Shown here in pieces: positions 5,173 through 5,241 of a stretch of 5,241 nt of DNA. Positions within the stretch are counted from its first letter, which is position 1, and every line of letters begins with the position of its first letter. The DNA is from an uncultured Treponema sp. (GTDB lineage Bacteria; Spirochaetota; Spirochaetia; Treponematales; Treponemataceae), in the NCBI GenBank assembly GCA_937923945.1, contig CALDWC010000011.1, positions 1 to 5,241 of the forward strand, in the 5' to 3' direction. Made by a program: the position numbers and the translations under genes. The notes below the pieces were generated by a model. That model was not told the DNA's origin. It did no database searches and saw nothing but the letters and a program-made list of their open reading frames with translations.

Positions 5173-5185
5173 AAAAATTTCCCTT

Positions 5186-5220
5186 TATATATTTTGTATT
5201 TCCTTAAGTTGCTTCAACTT
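5186..5220 (-). promoter_or_regulatory. Upstream region of the symporter gene with a dyad
   Basis: AAGTTG-CTT-CAACTT (5206-5220) is a perfect 6-bp dyad that extends by AAG/CTT with a one-base bulge. On the minus strand it contains TTGAAG (5217-5212), a possible -35 box, but the best -10 (TATATA, 5191-5186) is 20 nt away, longer than usual. The dyad could be an operator for amino-acid-responsive control or an accidental palindrome. The true promoter may differ, and the window ends 21 nt beyond the dyad. Confidence 0.3.
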
Positions 5221-5241
5221 TAAGAATAAATTTTGTGATAA

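Overview
The window joins a piece of a prophage or phage-like island (about 1-2643, all on the minus strand) to two ordinary bacterial genes (2912-5172) that converge on each other. The host looks like a spirochaete, most likely Treponema. The grounds are moderate GC with A/T-rich spacers, a small Sec-exported protein with the look of a treponemal outer-membrane beta-barrel, and an AGCS-type Na+/amino-acid symporter. The genus is an inference from gene style; nothing in the window proves it.

Phage-like operon, read right to left: an 87-aa unknown protein, a 154-aa unknown protein, a 64-aa acidic protein, a 73-aa basic helical protein, a RecT/Bet single-strand annealing recombinase (276 aa), and a siphovirus Gp157-like protein that runs off the left edge only a few residues before its expected end. 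The genes are packed with gaps of -3 to 15 nt (a TAA-ATG junction, an ATGA overlap), and each has a clear GGAG-type ribosome binding site, so they form one translationally coupled unit. RecT plus Gp157 marks an early DNA replication/recombination module. The usual partners (exonuclease, single-strand binding protein) are not in the window and would be expected beyond the left edge.

Regulatory gap, 2632-2911: this is the most interesting stretch. Read on the minus strand, a candidate promoter (TTGAAA, 18 nt, CATAAA) leads into a 17-bp dyad at the predicted start site. A leader of about 120 nt follows, ending in a strong GC-rich hairpin with nine U residues, and then a second hairpin next to the ribosome binding site of the 87-aa gene. 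No gene lies upstream for that terminator to serve. Its loop is complementary over 9 bases to an earlier part of the leader. This looks like a conditional terminator (attenuator/antitermination leader) or a short terminated RNA controlling the phage operon. Two tandem 12-bp repeats containing DnaA-box-like TTTTCCACA lie in the same place. A perfect TATAAT on the plus strand probably drives the outer-membrane protein gene in the opposite direction.

Right half: the exported barrel-like protein (2912-3658, +) and the symporter gene (3772-5172, -) converge on a 113-nt spacer holding a 12-bp perfect inverted repeat, probably a shared terminator or mRNA 3' end. The symporter promoter region at the right edge carries a short dyad. 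No integrase, tRNA, att site, IS element or CRISPR array is visible.
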